Made by a program: the position numbers and the translations under genes. The notes under the pieces were generated by a model. The model was not told the DNA's origin. It made no database searches and saw only the letters and a program-made list of their open reading frames with translations. 64,000 nucleotides of DNA from Flavobacteriaceae bacterium CP2B (GTDB lineage: Bacteria > Bacteroidota > Bacteroidia > Flavobacteriales > Flavobacteriaceae): the NCBI GenBank assembly GCA_001683825.1, contig LXTR01000086.1, positions 30,938 to 94,937 of the forward strand, in the 5' to 3' direction. Below, piece after piece: positions 28,553-36,423 of the stretch (its first letter is position 1; each line of letters starts with the position of its first letter).

Positions 28553-29641
28553 ATGAAGGAACGCGTTATATCTGTAGATATATTCCGGGGCATGACCATT
28601 GTCCTGATGATCCTGGTAAATACACCAGGAACCTGGGCCCATGTGTACGGGCCATTGTTGCACGCGGAATGGCATGGCTATACCCCCACAGACCTCGTCT
28701 TCCCGTTTTTCCTTTTTATCGTGGGAACCTCCATCGTTTTTGCCTACCGCCAAAAGGAGGCCAATGCCGCCACCCATAAAAAAATTGTAATTCGCAGCCT
28801 CAAGCTCATAGGGTTGGGCTTGTTCCTGGGGGCCTTTACCGTTGCTTTTCCCTTTATCAAGGAATTTGAGACCATACGGTTTCCCGGTGTACTCCAGCGT
28901 ATCGGCGTGGTATTCTTCTTCGCGGCCCTGCTGTACCTCCACGCCAACTGGAAGGTGCTGCTTGGGGTGGCCATTGCCGTTTTACTGGGGTATTGGATCT
29001 GGCTGGGGTATATCCCCCTTGAGGGAGTTGACCCCACCTACGCCAGGGCTCCCAATAACTGGGCGAACTATATAGACCTGAAAACCTTTGGGACCCACAT
29101 GTATAAAGCAGACTATGACCCGGAAGGGCTCTTGAGTACCCTTCCCGCCATCGTCACTGCGGTATTGGGGATTTTCACCGGGCTGTTGCTGGTATCCCAG
29201 CGGGCCCATAAAACGATGCTGATGGCCGGGATGGGCGTGGGCCTGCTATTGATAGGCCATGCCTGGGACCTCCTGTTCCCGATCAACAAAGCCCTTTGGA
29301 CCAGCAGCTATGTCCTGGTATCCGCTGGCTGGGCCAACCTGGTACTGGCCTTCATCTACTACCTTACGGATGTGAAAGGCCTTTCCTTTGGCGGGGTCTT
29401 CAAACAGGCGGGCGCTAATGCCATCACCGTCTATTTCCTGTCGAGCTTTGTCACCAAATTGTTTTACTCCATCAAGGTAAACGAGGAGGCGTCTGTACAC
29501 GAATGGTTGTTTCAGACCATCTATCTGCAGGATTTTTTCTCCCCCAGGTTTTCCTCCCTGCTGTATGGCCTGACCGTGGTAGCTTTTTACATGCTCCTGG
29601 CCTATGTGCTCTACCGGAAGAAAATCTTTATCAAGGTATAA
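28553..29641 (+). CDS. DUF5009 / NagX-like membrane acyltransferase
   Basis: A 362-residue integral membrane protein with about ten hydrophobic segments. It shows the marks of the heparan-alpha-glucosaminide N-acetyltransferase-like group: SVDIFRGMTIVLMI near residue 7, TPTDLVFPFFLFIVGTS near 42 and FPGVLQRIGV near 103. The human relative transfers acetyl groups across the lysosomal membrane to glucosamine. Bacterial NagX-like genes sit near amino-sugar transport genes. The role here is inferred from the neighbouring symporter. Confidence 0.85.
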   Translation: MKERVISVDIFRGMTIVLMILVNTPGTWAHVYGPLLHAEWHGYTPTDLVFPFFLFIVGTSIVFAYRQKEANAATHKKIVIRSLKLIGLGLFLGAFTVAFPFIKEFETIRFPGVLQRIGVVFFFAALLYLHANWKVLLGVAIAVLLGYWIWLGYIPLEGVDPTYARAPNNWANYIDLKTFGTHMYKADYDPEGLLSTLPAIVTAVLGIFTGLLLVSQRAHKTMLMAGMGVGLLLIGHAWDLLFPINKALWTSSYVLVSAGWANLVLAFIYYLTDVKGLSFGGVFKQAGANAITVYFLSSFVTKLFYSIKVNEEASVHEWLFQTIYLQDFFSPRFSSLLYGLTVVAFYMLLAYVLYRKKIFIKV

Positions 29642-29645
29642 GGGC

Positions 29646-30458
29646 TCAGCCTTTTCTAAAGGCCCAACGGAGGAATTCGGGAAAGGCCTTTCCCCAGGTT
29701 GGCAGGTCGTGTCGTCCGCCCGCCACTTCCAGAAAAACAATGTCGTCCCTTTGGCTGTACCCCTTGGATTCGAGCTCCCTGATGACATCCTGGGTGTCGT
29801 CTATGGCATCGATTATGCCATTATTGTTCCGGTCTGCCGTTTCATCTTCACTCCCGCACTGAAACCAGAATTTGAGGTGGGGCGCATAGGTGGAATTTTT
29901 GATGACATCCAGGATAATGCGGCTTCGGTCCTCCAGGTCCATTTTAACATAGGCGGCCTTCCGCCACCAGAAAGACCCGCTAAAAACCCCGGCCTTCCCA
30001 AAAAACTGCGGGTGGTTGACCACAATATCAAAGGCCGACAATCCCCCCAGCGACATGCCGCAATATACCCATTCTTTCGGGTCGGGGCTTAGGTTGAATT
30101 CTTCTTTTAAAAAGGGGAGCAACTCCTCAGTGACAAAAAGGGTATAGGCGCCGGCTTTTTTGCCGCGCCCCTTGAAGTCGGCCGCGACTGCCGTCCCGTA
30201 TTCCTGCATCCTGTGCACATTGGCTTCTAGCCCTATATAGACAAAAGGCCTTACAGCCCTTGAGGCAAAGCTGGCTGCCAGGGTTTTTTCCAAACCCAAG
30301 GGGACAAAATCCTGCCCATCGTTCATCAGGAGTACCGGGAACCCCACCTTTGCGTCCCTGTATTTGGGGGGCGCTACCCAACGGAAGCGGACTTTTCGCT
30401 TCAGGTGGTCCGAGTAAAGACTCCCCCTGAAACTTATGAATTCTACCTCGTACTTCAT
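29646..30458 (-). CDS. Esterase-D/enterochelin-esterase-like hydrolase
   Basis: A 270-residue alpha/beta-hydrolase of the PF00756 type. The nucleophile elbow is GMSLGG, LMNDGQD marks the early core, and the C-terminal GRHDLPTW carries the likely catalytic His. There is no clear signal peptide, so it is probably cytoplasmic. ATG 30458 starts the conserved MKYEVEF region; the longer frame to 30482 adds eight residues. It is divergent from, and shares fold and the HDxPxW end with, the esterase at 30588, which suggests a shared pathway. The substrate is unknown. Confidence 0.8.
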   Translation of the reverse strand: MKYEVEFISFRGSLYSDHLKRKVRFRWVAPPKYRDAKVGFPVLLMNDGQDFVPLGLEKTLAASFASRAVRPFVYIGLEANVHRMQEYGTAVAADFKGRGKKAGAYTLFVTEELLPFLKEEFNLSPDPKEWVYCGMSLGGLSAFDIVVNHPQFFGKAGVFSGSFWWRKAAYVKMDLEDRSRIILDVIKNSTYAPHLKFWFQCGSEDETADRNNNGIIDAIDDTQDVIRELESKGYSQRDDIVFLEVAGGRHDLPTWGKAFPEFLRWAFRKG

Positions 30459-30479
30459 GCTGCCCGAATTGCAAAGTTG

Positions 30480-30487
30480 CAAACTTA
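30480..30487 (-). promoter_or_regulatory. Minus-7 box for the reverse esterase gene
   Basis: On the reverse strand TAAGTTTG (30487 to 30480) fits the Bacteroidota minus-7 consensus TAnnTTTG and lies about 22 bases before ATG 30458. I see no good minus-33 TTG at the right distance, so support is partial. Confidence 0.38.
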
Positions 30488-30506
30488 CGTAATCCCTAAA
30501 AGAAAC

Positions 30507-30536
30507 TGGTTATCAGGGCTTTTTAAAATACCTTTG
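30507..30536 (+). promoter_or_regulatory. Promoter of the amidoligase operon
   Basis: TACCTTTG (30529-30536) is an exact TAnnTTTG minus-7 box. TGG at 30507-30509, one base off TTG, stands 19 bases upstream in the minus-33 place. The predicted transcript would start near 30543, 45 bases before ATG 30588. Confidence 0.5.
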
Positions 30537-30587
30537 CGCCGCAAAAATTTGTTGTCAGGTTACCGGAATTAGGTTACATTTAAGAAT

Positions 30588-31298
30588 ATGGCGTTAGGAC
30601 AGCATATATCCTATTACTCAAACACCCTTGGTCGTAACATCAACCTGGAGGTTACCGGGCACTGGGGGTATCCTATCCTGATGTTCCCTTCTTCGTATGG
30701 GCAGTATACCCAGAACAGGGATTTTGGCCTGAATGCCTCCGTGATGAAATTTGTTGATGAAGGTAAGATAAAGCTCTATAATGTGGAAACCATAGACGGG
30801 CTGACCTTCTATGCCGAAGGCATGAATTCGGAAACCAAAATACACCACTACGAGTTGTATATGCAGTTTTTAAGGTCTGAGTTAATTCCGTATATTCAAA
30901 GGGAGTGCAACACGCACAGGATCGCCGTGGCAGGGGTAAGCTTCGGGGGGTACCACGCGGCCAATGCCGCCTTTAGGTTTCCCGACCTGGTATCGCACCT
31001 GTTCTCCATGTCGGGGGTGTTCAATATCCGCAATTTCGTGCCCCTTTCTGATGTTATCCGGATCTATTACAACTGCCCCGATGAGTTCCTGCAGCACGAG
31101 GAAGGCTGGAAGTACCATCACATGCATATTGTGCTCAGCACTTCCGACTGGGATTCCTGTAAGCCCGGGAATGAACACATGGCCGGCATCCTTGCAGCGA
31201 AGGGAATTCCATACTGGTACGATGAAAAAAAGTGGATAGCGCATGACTGGCCGCTCTGGAGGATGGTTTTCCCCGAGTATGTGGGGCGCTATTTTTAA
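30588..31298 (+). CDS. Esterase-family hydrolase heading the amidoligase operon
   Basis: A 236-residue PF00756-type alpha/beta-hydrolase. The nucleophile motif is GVSFGGYHAAN (Ser about 116). A late TSDWDSC segment may hold the acid, and AHDWPLW has the likely His, as in enterochelin-esterase relatives. No export signal is seen. It starts a five-gene run with gaps of 27 and 44 bases and then tighter spacing. In a biosynthetic cassette such an enzyme could trim or release an ester or amide product (inference). Confidence 0.8.
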   Translation: MALGQHISYYSNTLGRNINLEVTGHWGYPILMFPSSYGQYTQNRDFGLNASVMKFVDEGKIKLYNVETIDGLTFYAEGMNSETKIHHYELYMQFLRSELIPYIQRECNTHRIAVAGVSFGGYHAANAAFRFPDLVSHLFSMSGVFNIRNFVPLSDVIRIYYNCPDEFLQHEEGWKYHHMHIVLSTSDWDSCKPGNEHMAGILAAKGIPYWYDEKKWIAHDWPLWRMVFPEYVGRYF

Positions 31299-31325
31299 AA
31301 ATAATCAGTTAATACACATTTTGTT

Positions 31326-32516
31326 ATGAAAAAAATTGGGATTCTTTTTGGAATGGAGGACACCTTTCCCTGGGCGTTTATAGACAGGGTCAATGCCATG
31401 GGCAAAGGGAAGGTATACGCAGAACCGGTACGGATAGATAAGGTGCAGCAGGGCATAGACTATGGCTACCACGTGATCATAGACCGGATATCACAGGAGG
31501 TGCCATTTTACAGGGCTTACCTGAAGAACGCCGCCCTGATGGGTACGGCCGTAATCAACAATCCCTTCTGGTGGAGCGCCGATGAAAAATTCTTTAATAA
31601 CTGCCTGGCCATCCAATGGGGTATCCCGGTGCCCAAAACGGTCTTGCTGCCTTCCAAGGAACGGCCGGACGATACTACAGAACGGTCGTTCAGAAACCTT
31701 GAAGCACCCCTCGATTGGGACTATATTTTCAATTATATCGGCTTTCCTGCCTATATGAAGCCGCATTCCGGAGGTGGCTGGAAAAGTGTGTACCGGGTAG
31801 AGAACAAGGACGATTTGTTTGCCAAGCATGGCGAAACCAACCAACTGGTGATGATGTTGCAGGAGGAAATCGTTTTTGAAGACTACTACAGGGTGTACTG
31901 CCTGGGGCAGAAGTACGTGCATATTATGCCCTATGAGCCCAGGAATGAGTTCCACCTGCGTTACGCCACCGAACCCAAAACCCAGGGCGCAGAGCACGTG
32001 AAACTCATGAAGACCATACACGATTATACCATTACCCTGAACAAAGCCCTGGGGTATGATTTCAATACGGTGGAGTTTGCCGTCAGGAACGGGATTCCTT
32101 ATGCCATCGATTTCTGTAACCCGGCTCCCGATGCCGATGTACACTCCGTGGGGCAGGCGAACTTTGACTGGATCGTGGAGCACGCCGCCAAATTCGCGGT
32201 AGAAAAGGCCCTGGCCCATAAGCTCAACCAGAACAACTGCAGTTGGGGAGGATTTGTCGCCAGGTCCGTATCGCCCCCTGCCATGAAACAGGCCAAAGTT
32301 CCCCTGAAAACAGCTGCCCAGGCGAAGAAGTCCGCTAAAAGGAAACCGGTCACTGCCAAGGCCAAGGCAGCAACCCCTGCAACAAAGAGCCCCGCGAAGA
32401 CGAAGGCAAAAACCACTAGCCCGGCTGCGAAAGGGAGTGCCAAACCCAAGGCCAAAACAACCGCTGCAGCGAAGCGCAGCACCGGGCCGAAAGCGAAAGG
32501 CGGGAAGAAAAGTTAA
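31326..32516 (+). CDS. ATP-grasp ligase with Lys/Ala/Pro-rich C-terminal tail
   Basis: A 396-residue protein whose first 310 residues fit the ATP-grasp fold. An N-terminal MKKIGILFGMEDTFP domain is followed by the nucleotide-binding AYMKPHSGGGWKSV (Lys about 143), LQEEIVFEDYYRV, and the metal-binding NTVEFAVRNG..YAIDFCNPAPDAD (about 245-267). ATP-grasp enzymes join a carboxylate to an amine or thiol through an acyl phosphate. Residues about 320-396 form a low-complexity tail of Lys, Ala and Pro repeats like histone H1 tails. This could bind nucleic acid or another polyanion. The acceptor substrate is unknown. Confidence 0.8.
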   Translation: MKKIGILFGMEDTFPWAFIDRVNAMGKGKVYAEPVRIDKVQQGIDYGYHVIIDRISQEVPFYRAYLKNAALMGTAVINNPFWWSADEKFFNNCLAIQWGIPVPKTVLLPSKERPDDTTERSFRNLEAPLDWDYIFNYIGFPAYMKPHSGGGWKSVYRVENKDDLFAKHGETNQLVMMLQEEIVFEDYYRVYCLGQKYVHIMPYEPRNEFHLRYATEPKTQGAEHVKLMKTIHDYTITLNKALGYDFNTVEFAVRNGIPYAIDFCNPAPDADVHSVGQANFDWIVEHAAKFAVEKALAHKLNQNNCSWGGFVARSVSPPAMKQAKVPLKTAAQAKKSAKRKPVTAKAKAATPATKSPAKTKAKTTSPAAKGSAKPKAKTTAAAKRSTGPKAKGGKKS

Positions 32517-32560
32517 CCGGTCCTGGGAACACCCCAAGAAGGCCCTAAAAAAGGAAGACC

Positions 32561-33664
32561 ATGGCGAGTACACAATTTACGCTGGGAATAGAGGAGGAAT
32601 TCCAGATCCTGGAAAGCGATACCTATAGGCTCCGTTCCCAAATGTCCAAGATCCTGGAAGGGGGTAAGGTCTTCCTCAAGGAACGCATCAAAGAAGAAAT
32701 GCACCAGTCTGTGGTGGAAATGGGGACCAACATATGCGGCGATATTCAGCAGGCAAGGGATGAGGTATCCTACCTGAGGCAGCAGATCATTGAGCTGGCA
32801 GGGAAAGAAGACCTCAAGGTGGCCGCTTCGGGGACGCATCCCTTTTCACATTGGAGCGACCAACTGATTACGCCGAATCCCCGCTATGACCAACTCATTG
32901 ATGAAATGAAAGACGTGGCACGCTCCAACCTGATTTTTGGGCTCCACGTCCATGTGGGCATTCCCAACAGGGACGATGGGCTGCATATCATGAACATCGC
33001 CCGGTATTTTTTGCCGCATTTGTATGCCCTGTCTACCAATTCGCCTTTCTGGGAAGGCCGGGAAACCGGCTTTAAGTCGTTTCGATCCAAGATCTTCGAC
33101 AAGTTCCCCAGGACCGGCATCCCGCCCTACTTTGCCAGTGTGGGCGAATACGACAAGTTTATCGAGGTATTGGTAAAAACCAATTGTATTGACAACGGGA
33201 AGAAGATCTGGTGGGACATCCGCCTGCACCCCTTCTACCCGACGGTGGAATTCCGTATCTGCGATATGGTAATGACCGTGGATGAGGTCATCTGTATCGC
33301 GGCCCTGATGCAGTGTATCATCGCCAAATTGTACAAGCTGCACAAGAAAAATCAAAGCTTCCGTTCGTACCGACGCGTTCTGATCAATGAAAATAAATGG
33401 CGGGCCGCGCGATGGGGGATTGAGGCCAAACTCATTGATTTTGGCAAGGAAGAAGAAGTGCCCTTTGCCAGCCTCATCAACGAATTGCTGGAATTTATTG
33501 ATGATGTTGTGGACGAGCTGGGATGCCGCTCGGAAGTGAACTACGTCTACCAAATGCTGGAACAGGGGAGCGGTGCCGACCGGCAGCTGGACGTTTACAG
33601 GAAGACGGGTGACCTGGAAAAGGTGGTGGAATATATCATAAAACAAACTGCTAAGGGCCTTTAG
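32561..33664 (+). CDS. Carboxylate-amine ligase of the glutamate-cysteine ligase 2 (GCS2) family
   Basis: A 367-residue YbdK/GCS2-like enzyme. It shows GIEEEFQIL (about 9-17), NLIFGLHVHVGIPN (about 121-134), the active-site TVEFRICD (about 228-235) and a helical C-terminal region. The family uses ATP to form amide bonds from glutamate-like carboxylates, and GshA2/YbdK-type members have weak glutamate-cysteine ligase activity. Here it sits between an ATP-grasp ligase and a glutamine amidotransferase, 10 bases from the latter's long frame. A role in making a small amide-linked product fits better than routine glutathione synthesis. Confidence 0.87.
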   Translation: MASTQFTLGIEEEFQILESDTYRLRSQMSKILEGGKVFLKERIKEEMHQSVVEMGTNICGDIQQARDEVSYLRQQIIELAGKEDLKVAASGTHPFSHWSDQLITPNPRYDQLIDEMKDVARSNLIFGLHVHVGIPNRDDGLHIMNIARYFLPHLYALSTNSPFWEGRETGFKSFRSKIFDKFPRTGIPPYFASVGEYDKFIEVLVKTNCIDNGKKIWWDIRLHPFYPTVEFRICDMVMTVDEVICIAALMQCIIAKLYKLHKKNQSFRSYRRVLINENKWRAARWGIEAKLIDFGKEEEVPFASLINELLEFIDDVVDELGCRSEVNYVYQMLEQGSGADRQLDVYRKTGDLEKVVEYIIKQTAKGL

Positions 33665-33721
33665 TCCCCTAGATTGGATAAAGTGCGCCAAGCTCAGGGC
33701 CTTACAGCGAGAGCAAGTACT

Positions 33722-34567
33722 ATGAACAGACAAAAGCACCCATTGAGAATAGCCGTCCTGGACCTGAATGCAGGAAACCCCAACCAGGGCATGCGATGTA
33801 TTAAAGACCTGGTAGCTGGGTTTTTGGAAGACCCCGGTAGGCCGGGCGCCTATGAAGTGTTCGACGTCCGGGGCAAAGACGAAATGCCCCATATAAAGGA
33901 CTATGACATATATATTGCTTCCGGCGGGCCGGGGTCGCCGAAGGCCAAGGGCAAGCCCTGGGAAAAAAAGTTCAACCGTTTCCTGGATGCGATTTTTGAC
34001 CATAACCTGCTGGAACAGGAGAAAAAGCACCTGTTCCTTATTTGCCACTCCTTTCAATTGGCCTGCCTGCACTGGAAATTGGGCAAGGTGACCAAGCGCA
34101 AGTCAACCGCTTTCGGGATCATGCCGGTTCACAAAACCAAAAAAGGGCATTCAGAACCGCTTCTGGAAGGCCTCAATGACCCCTTTTACGCGGTAGATTC
34201 CAGGGATTACCAGCTGATCAAACCCAAGAAGAAGCGCATTAAAAAGATGGGGGGGAAGATTGTCTGCAAGGAAAAGATCCGGCCCCATGTAGCCCTGGAA
34301 AGGGCCGTGATGGGCATCCGGTTCACCAATGAGATTTTTGGGGTCCAGTTCCATCCCGAAGCAGATTCTGAAGGGATGAGCGTGTATTTCCAACAACCGG
34401 AGAAAAAAGACCACATCATCAAGCATCACGGGAGGAACAAGTACAGGGATATGCTGGAACACCTGGATGATGACGATAAAATCCTGAAGACCAACCGCAC
34501 CATTATTCCGAGGTTTTTAAAAAGGGCCTCCGACGCCTTTAACCGTTCCAAAATGTTGTCTGTATGA
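33722..34567 (+). CDS. Class-I glutamine amidotransferase-like protein
   Basis: A 281-residue GATase-1 domain protein. A Rossmann-like start (LRIAVLDLNAG) leads to ASGGPGSP (oxyanion turn), LICHSFQLA with the nucleophile Cys about 107, and GVQFHPEAD with His/Glu about 209. The expected Cys-His-Glu triad is therefore present. Such domains release ammonia from glutamine for a partner synthetase, or hydrolyse gamma-glutamyl bonds. ATG 33722 begins the conserved part; the longer frame starts at TTG 33674. The stop overlaps the next start by 4 bases (ATGA), so the two are coupled. The C-terminal region (about 220-281) is basic. Confidence 0.85.
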   Translation: MNRQKHPLRIAVLDLNAGNPNQGMRCIKDLVAGFLEDPGRPGAYEVFDVRGKDEMPHIKDYDIYIASGGPGSPKAKGKPWEKKFNRFLDAIFDHNLLEQEKKHLFLICHSFQLACLHWKLGKVTKRKSTAFGIMPVHKTKKGHSEPLLEGLNDPFYAVDSRDYQLIKPKKKRIKKMGGKIVCKEKIRPHVALERAVMGIRFTNEIFGVQFHPEADSEGMSVYFQQPEKKDHIIKHHGRNKYRDMLEHLDDDDKILKTNRTIIPRFLKRASDAFNRSKMLSV

Positions 34568-35760
34568 TACCAGAAGTCCGGGAAGCTTTCAACCAGAGTT
34601 TCCGCCCGACGTATTACGAAAACCTCCTTGGGGAGGTCAGGTCCCGGTTTGGGGAAGCCTGCCCATTCCGTATTTCCGAAACCCCGGTTTTTATCAGCAG
34701 GGAACTGAAGGAAAAAGTATTTGCCGCCTGCGATGCCATTTTGGAGCAACTGGACACCCTGGATTATGAGGCTATCCGCCAACGGTTTATGCCAAAGGCC
34801 CTGCAATCTCCGACCCACATGGGACACCCGCATTTCCTGGGGATCGATTTTGGCCTCTGTGAGAACGAGGCCGGCGAGATCGTTCCGCAACTTATAGAAC
34901 TACAGGCCTTTCCTTCGCTTTTTTACTACCAGAACTTCCTGGGGAATGCCGTGCAAAAACATTATCCGAACCTGCCTAAAGAGGGTTTTCATTATTTCTT
35001 CAGCAACCTTAAAGAGCCCTCGTACCTGGAGGCGATGTCCAGGGTGATCCTGGGGGGGCACGCCCCGGAAAATGTCATCCTGATGGAGTTGCATCCCGAA
35101 AAGCAAAAAACACGGATCGATTTCTGGGCCACCCGTGAGGCATTGGGGATTGAAGTGGTTTGCTATACCAAAGTCCAACGGGAGGGCAATCGTTTGTTTT
35201 ATGAAAAAAACGGGAAGAAAGTTCCCATATACCGGATTTATAACCGCGTGATCTACGATGAACTTCAGCGGTCGCCCGATATCAAAGCCAGTTTCAACAT
35301 TTTTGACGAATTGGACGTCGAATGGGTGACGCATCCCGACTGGTTTTTTGTGATATCCAAAAGTATCATGCCCCTTTTGGAACATGAAGGCATCCCTAAA
35401 TCGTATTACCTTACCGAATTACCCGGTGATATAGACTTTAGCCAATACGTTTTAAAACCGCTTTTTTCGTTTGCGGGGGTGGGGATTAACCTGAACCCTA
35501 CCCGTGAACTGATTGAAAGCCTTCCCGATAAACACAACTACCTGCTGCAGCGGAAGGTCACCTATGCCCCGCTGATCAAAACCAGGACCGATAAAAATGC
35601 CAAGGTGGAATTGCGGATCCTGTACATATGGGATGAGGGCGAGGGCCGTTTGAAACCGGTGATCAACCTCACCCGCATGGCCAAAGGAGCACTAATCAAT
35701 GTGTCGCACCTCACCGATGAGCAATGGATAGGTTCCTCCATCAGTTTTTTCCAGGAGTAG
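34564..35760 (+). CDS. Conserved protein resembling a second ATP-grasp-type ligase
   Basis: A 398-residue soluble protein that I cannot assign firmly. The segment GIDFGLCENEAGEIVPQLIE (about 98-117), a basic LLQRKVTYAPLI stretch (about 321) and the late VELRILYIW...LKPVINLTRMAKG (about 345-373) resemble the nucleotide and metal sites of glutathionylspermidine-synthase-like, circularly arranged ATP-grasp enzymes. No signal peptide is seen. It is translationally coupled to the GATase gene and ends the run. I infer that it forms the second amide bond of the pathway; a catalytically dead scaffold is also possible. Confidence 0.6.
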   Translation: MIPEVREAFNQSFRPTYYENLLGEVRSRFGEACPFRISETPVFISRELKEKVFAACDAILEQLDTLDYEAIRQRFMPKALQSPTHMGHPHFLGIDFGLCENEAGEIVPQLIELQAFPSLFYYQNFLGNAVQKHYPNLPKEGFHYFFSNLKEPSYLEAMSRVILGGHAPENVILMELHPEKQKTRIDFWATREALGIEVVCYTKVQREGNRLFYEKNGKKVPIYRIYNRVIYDELQRSPDIKASFNIFDELDVEWVTHPDWFFVISKSIMPLLEHEGIPKSYYLTELPGDIDFSQYVLKPLFSFAGVGINLNPTRELIESLPDKHNYLLQRKVTYAPLIKTRTDKNAKVELRILYIWDEGEGRLKPVINLTRMAKGALINVSHLTDEQWIGSSISFFQE

Positions 35761-35777
35761 GAGGGAAAGGCCTTTGT

Positions 35778-36368
35778 TCAACCCCTGGCTTCCATCAAGC
35801 GCGCGACGTATTTTCCAATCATGTCAAATTCAAGGTTCACCACCGTACCCACCTCATAGGTGTGGAAACAGGTATGTTCATAGGTATAGGGGATGATGGC
35901 CACGCTAAAATGGCCCTTACCGGAAGTGACCACGGTAAGGCTGGTGCCGTCTATGGTGATGGAACCCTTGGCAATGGTAATATTGTTCTGGGTTGCGTCA
36001 TAGCGGAAATGGAAGTGCCAGCTTCCATCTTGTTCTTCAATAGACGTACAGGTGGCCGTCTGGTCTACATGCCCCTGCACCAGGTGGCCATCCAGCCGTG
36101 TGCCCAGCACCATGGCCCTTTCCAGGTTGACAAGGCTTCCTTTTTGGAGCATGCCCAGGTTGGTCTTCTGCAGGGTTTCGGCAATGGCAGTGACCGTATA
36201 CTGGTCATCCTGTACGGCTACAACGGTCAGGCACACCCCGTTATGGGCCACACTCTGATCGATGGTCAGTTCTGAAGCCAGGGGTGTCTGTAACGTAATA
36301 TGCAGGTTGCCCCCTTCTTTTTCCAGGGCGGCCACCCGGCCCAAAGTTTCGATGATGCCTGTAAACAT
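35778..36368 (-). CDS. ribE: Riboflavin synthase alpha subunit
   Basis: A 196-residue protein with two homologous lumazine-binding barrels. The first opens with MFTGIIETLGRV and holds VAHNGVCLTVV; the second holds LVQGHVDQTATCTS and GSITIDGTSLTVV. It makes riboflavin from two 6,7-dimethyl-8-ribityllumazine molecules. The length is normal. Its start is 55 bases from pdxA, transcribed in the opposite direction. No FMN riboswitch is visible in that short gap. Confidence 0.95.
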   Translation of the reverse strand: MFTGIIETLGRVAALEKEGGNLHITLQTPLASELTIDQSVAHNGVCLTVVAVQDDQYTVTAIAETLQKTNLGMLQKGSLVNLERAMVLGTRLDGHLVQGHVDQTATCTSIEEQDGSWHFHFRYDATQNNITIAKGSITIDGTSLTVVTSGKGHFSVAIIPYTYEHTCFHTYEVGTVVNLEFDMIGKYVARLMEARG

Positions 36369-36385
36369 GGTTCGTGTAAATTACC

Positions 36386-36406
36386 TAGTTTTGCGGTACA
36401 AAAGTA
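36386..36406. promoter_or_regulatory. Back-to-back minus-7 boxes between ribE and pdxA
   Basis: The 55-base divergent gap contains TAGTTTTG on the + strand (36386-36393) and TACTTTTG on the reverse strand (36406 to 36399). Both are exact TAnnTTTG matches pointing to pdxA and ribE. No clear minus-33 TTG is found for either, so these are half-supported. Confidence 0.42.
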
Positions 36407-36423
36407 CCACTTACCGAAAAGAA

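Noticed and set aside
31491..32573. Reverse-strand open frame of 360 codons
   Set aside because: It lies opposite the ATP-grasp gene; its length reflects the low-complexity Lys/Ala tail coding on the other strand.
32846..34072. Reverse-strand open frame of 408 codons
   Set aside because: It is antisense to the GCS2 and GATase genes, which have active-site motifs; a His/Gln-rich shadow.
36369..36423. FMN riboswitch before ribE
   Set aside because: The gap is only 55 bases and cannot hold the conserved six-stem aptamer.
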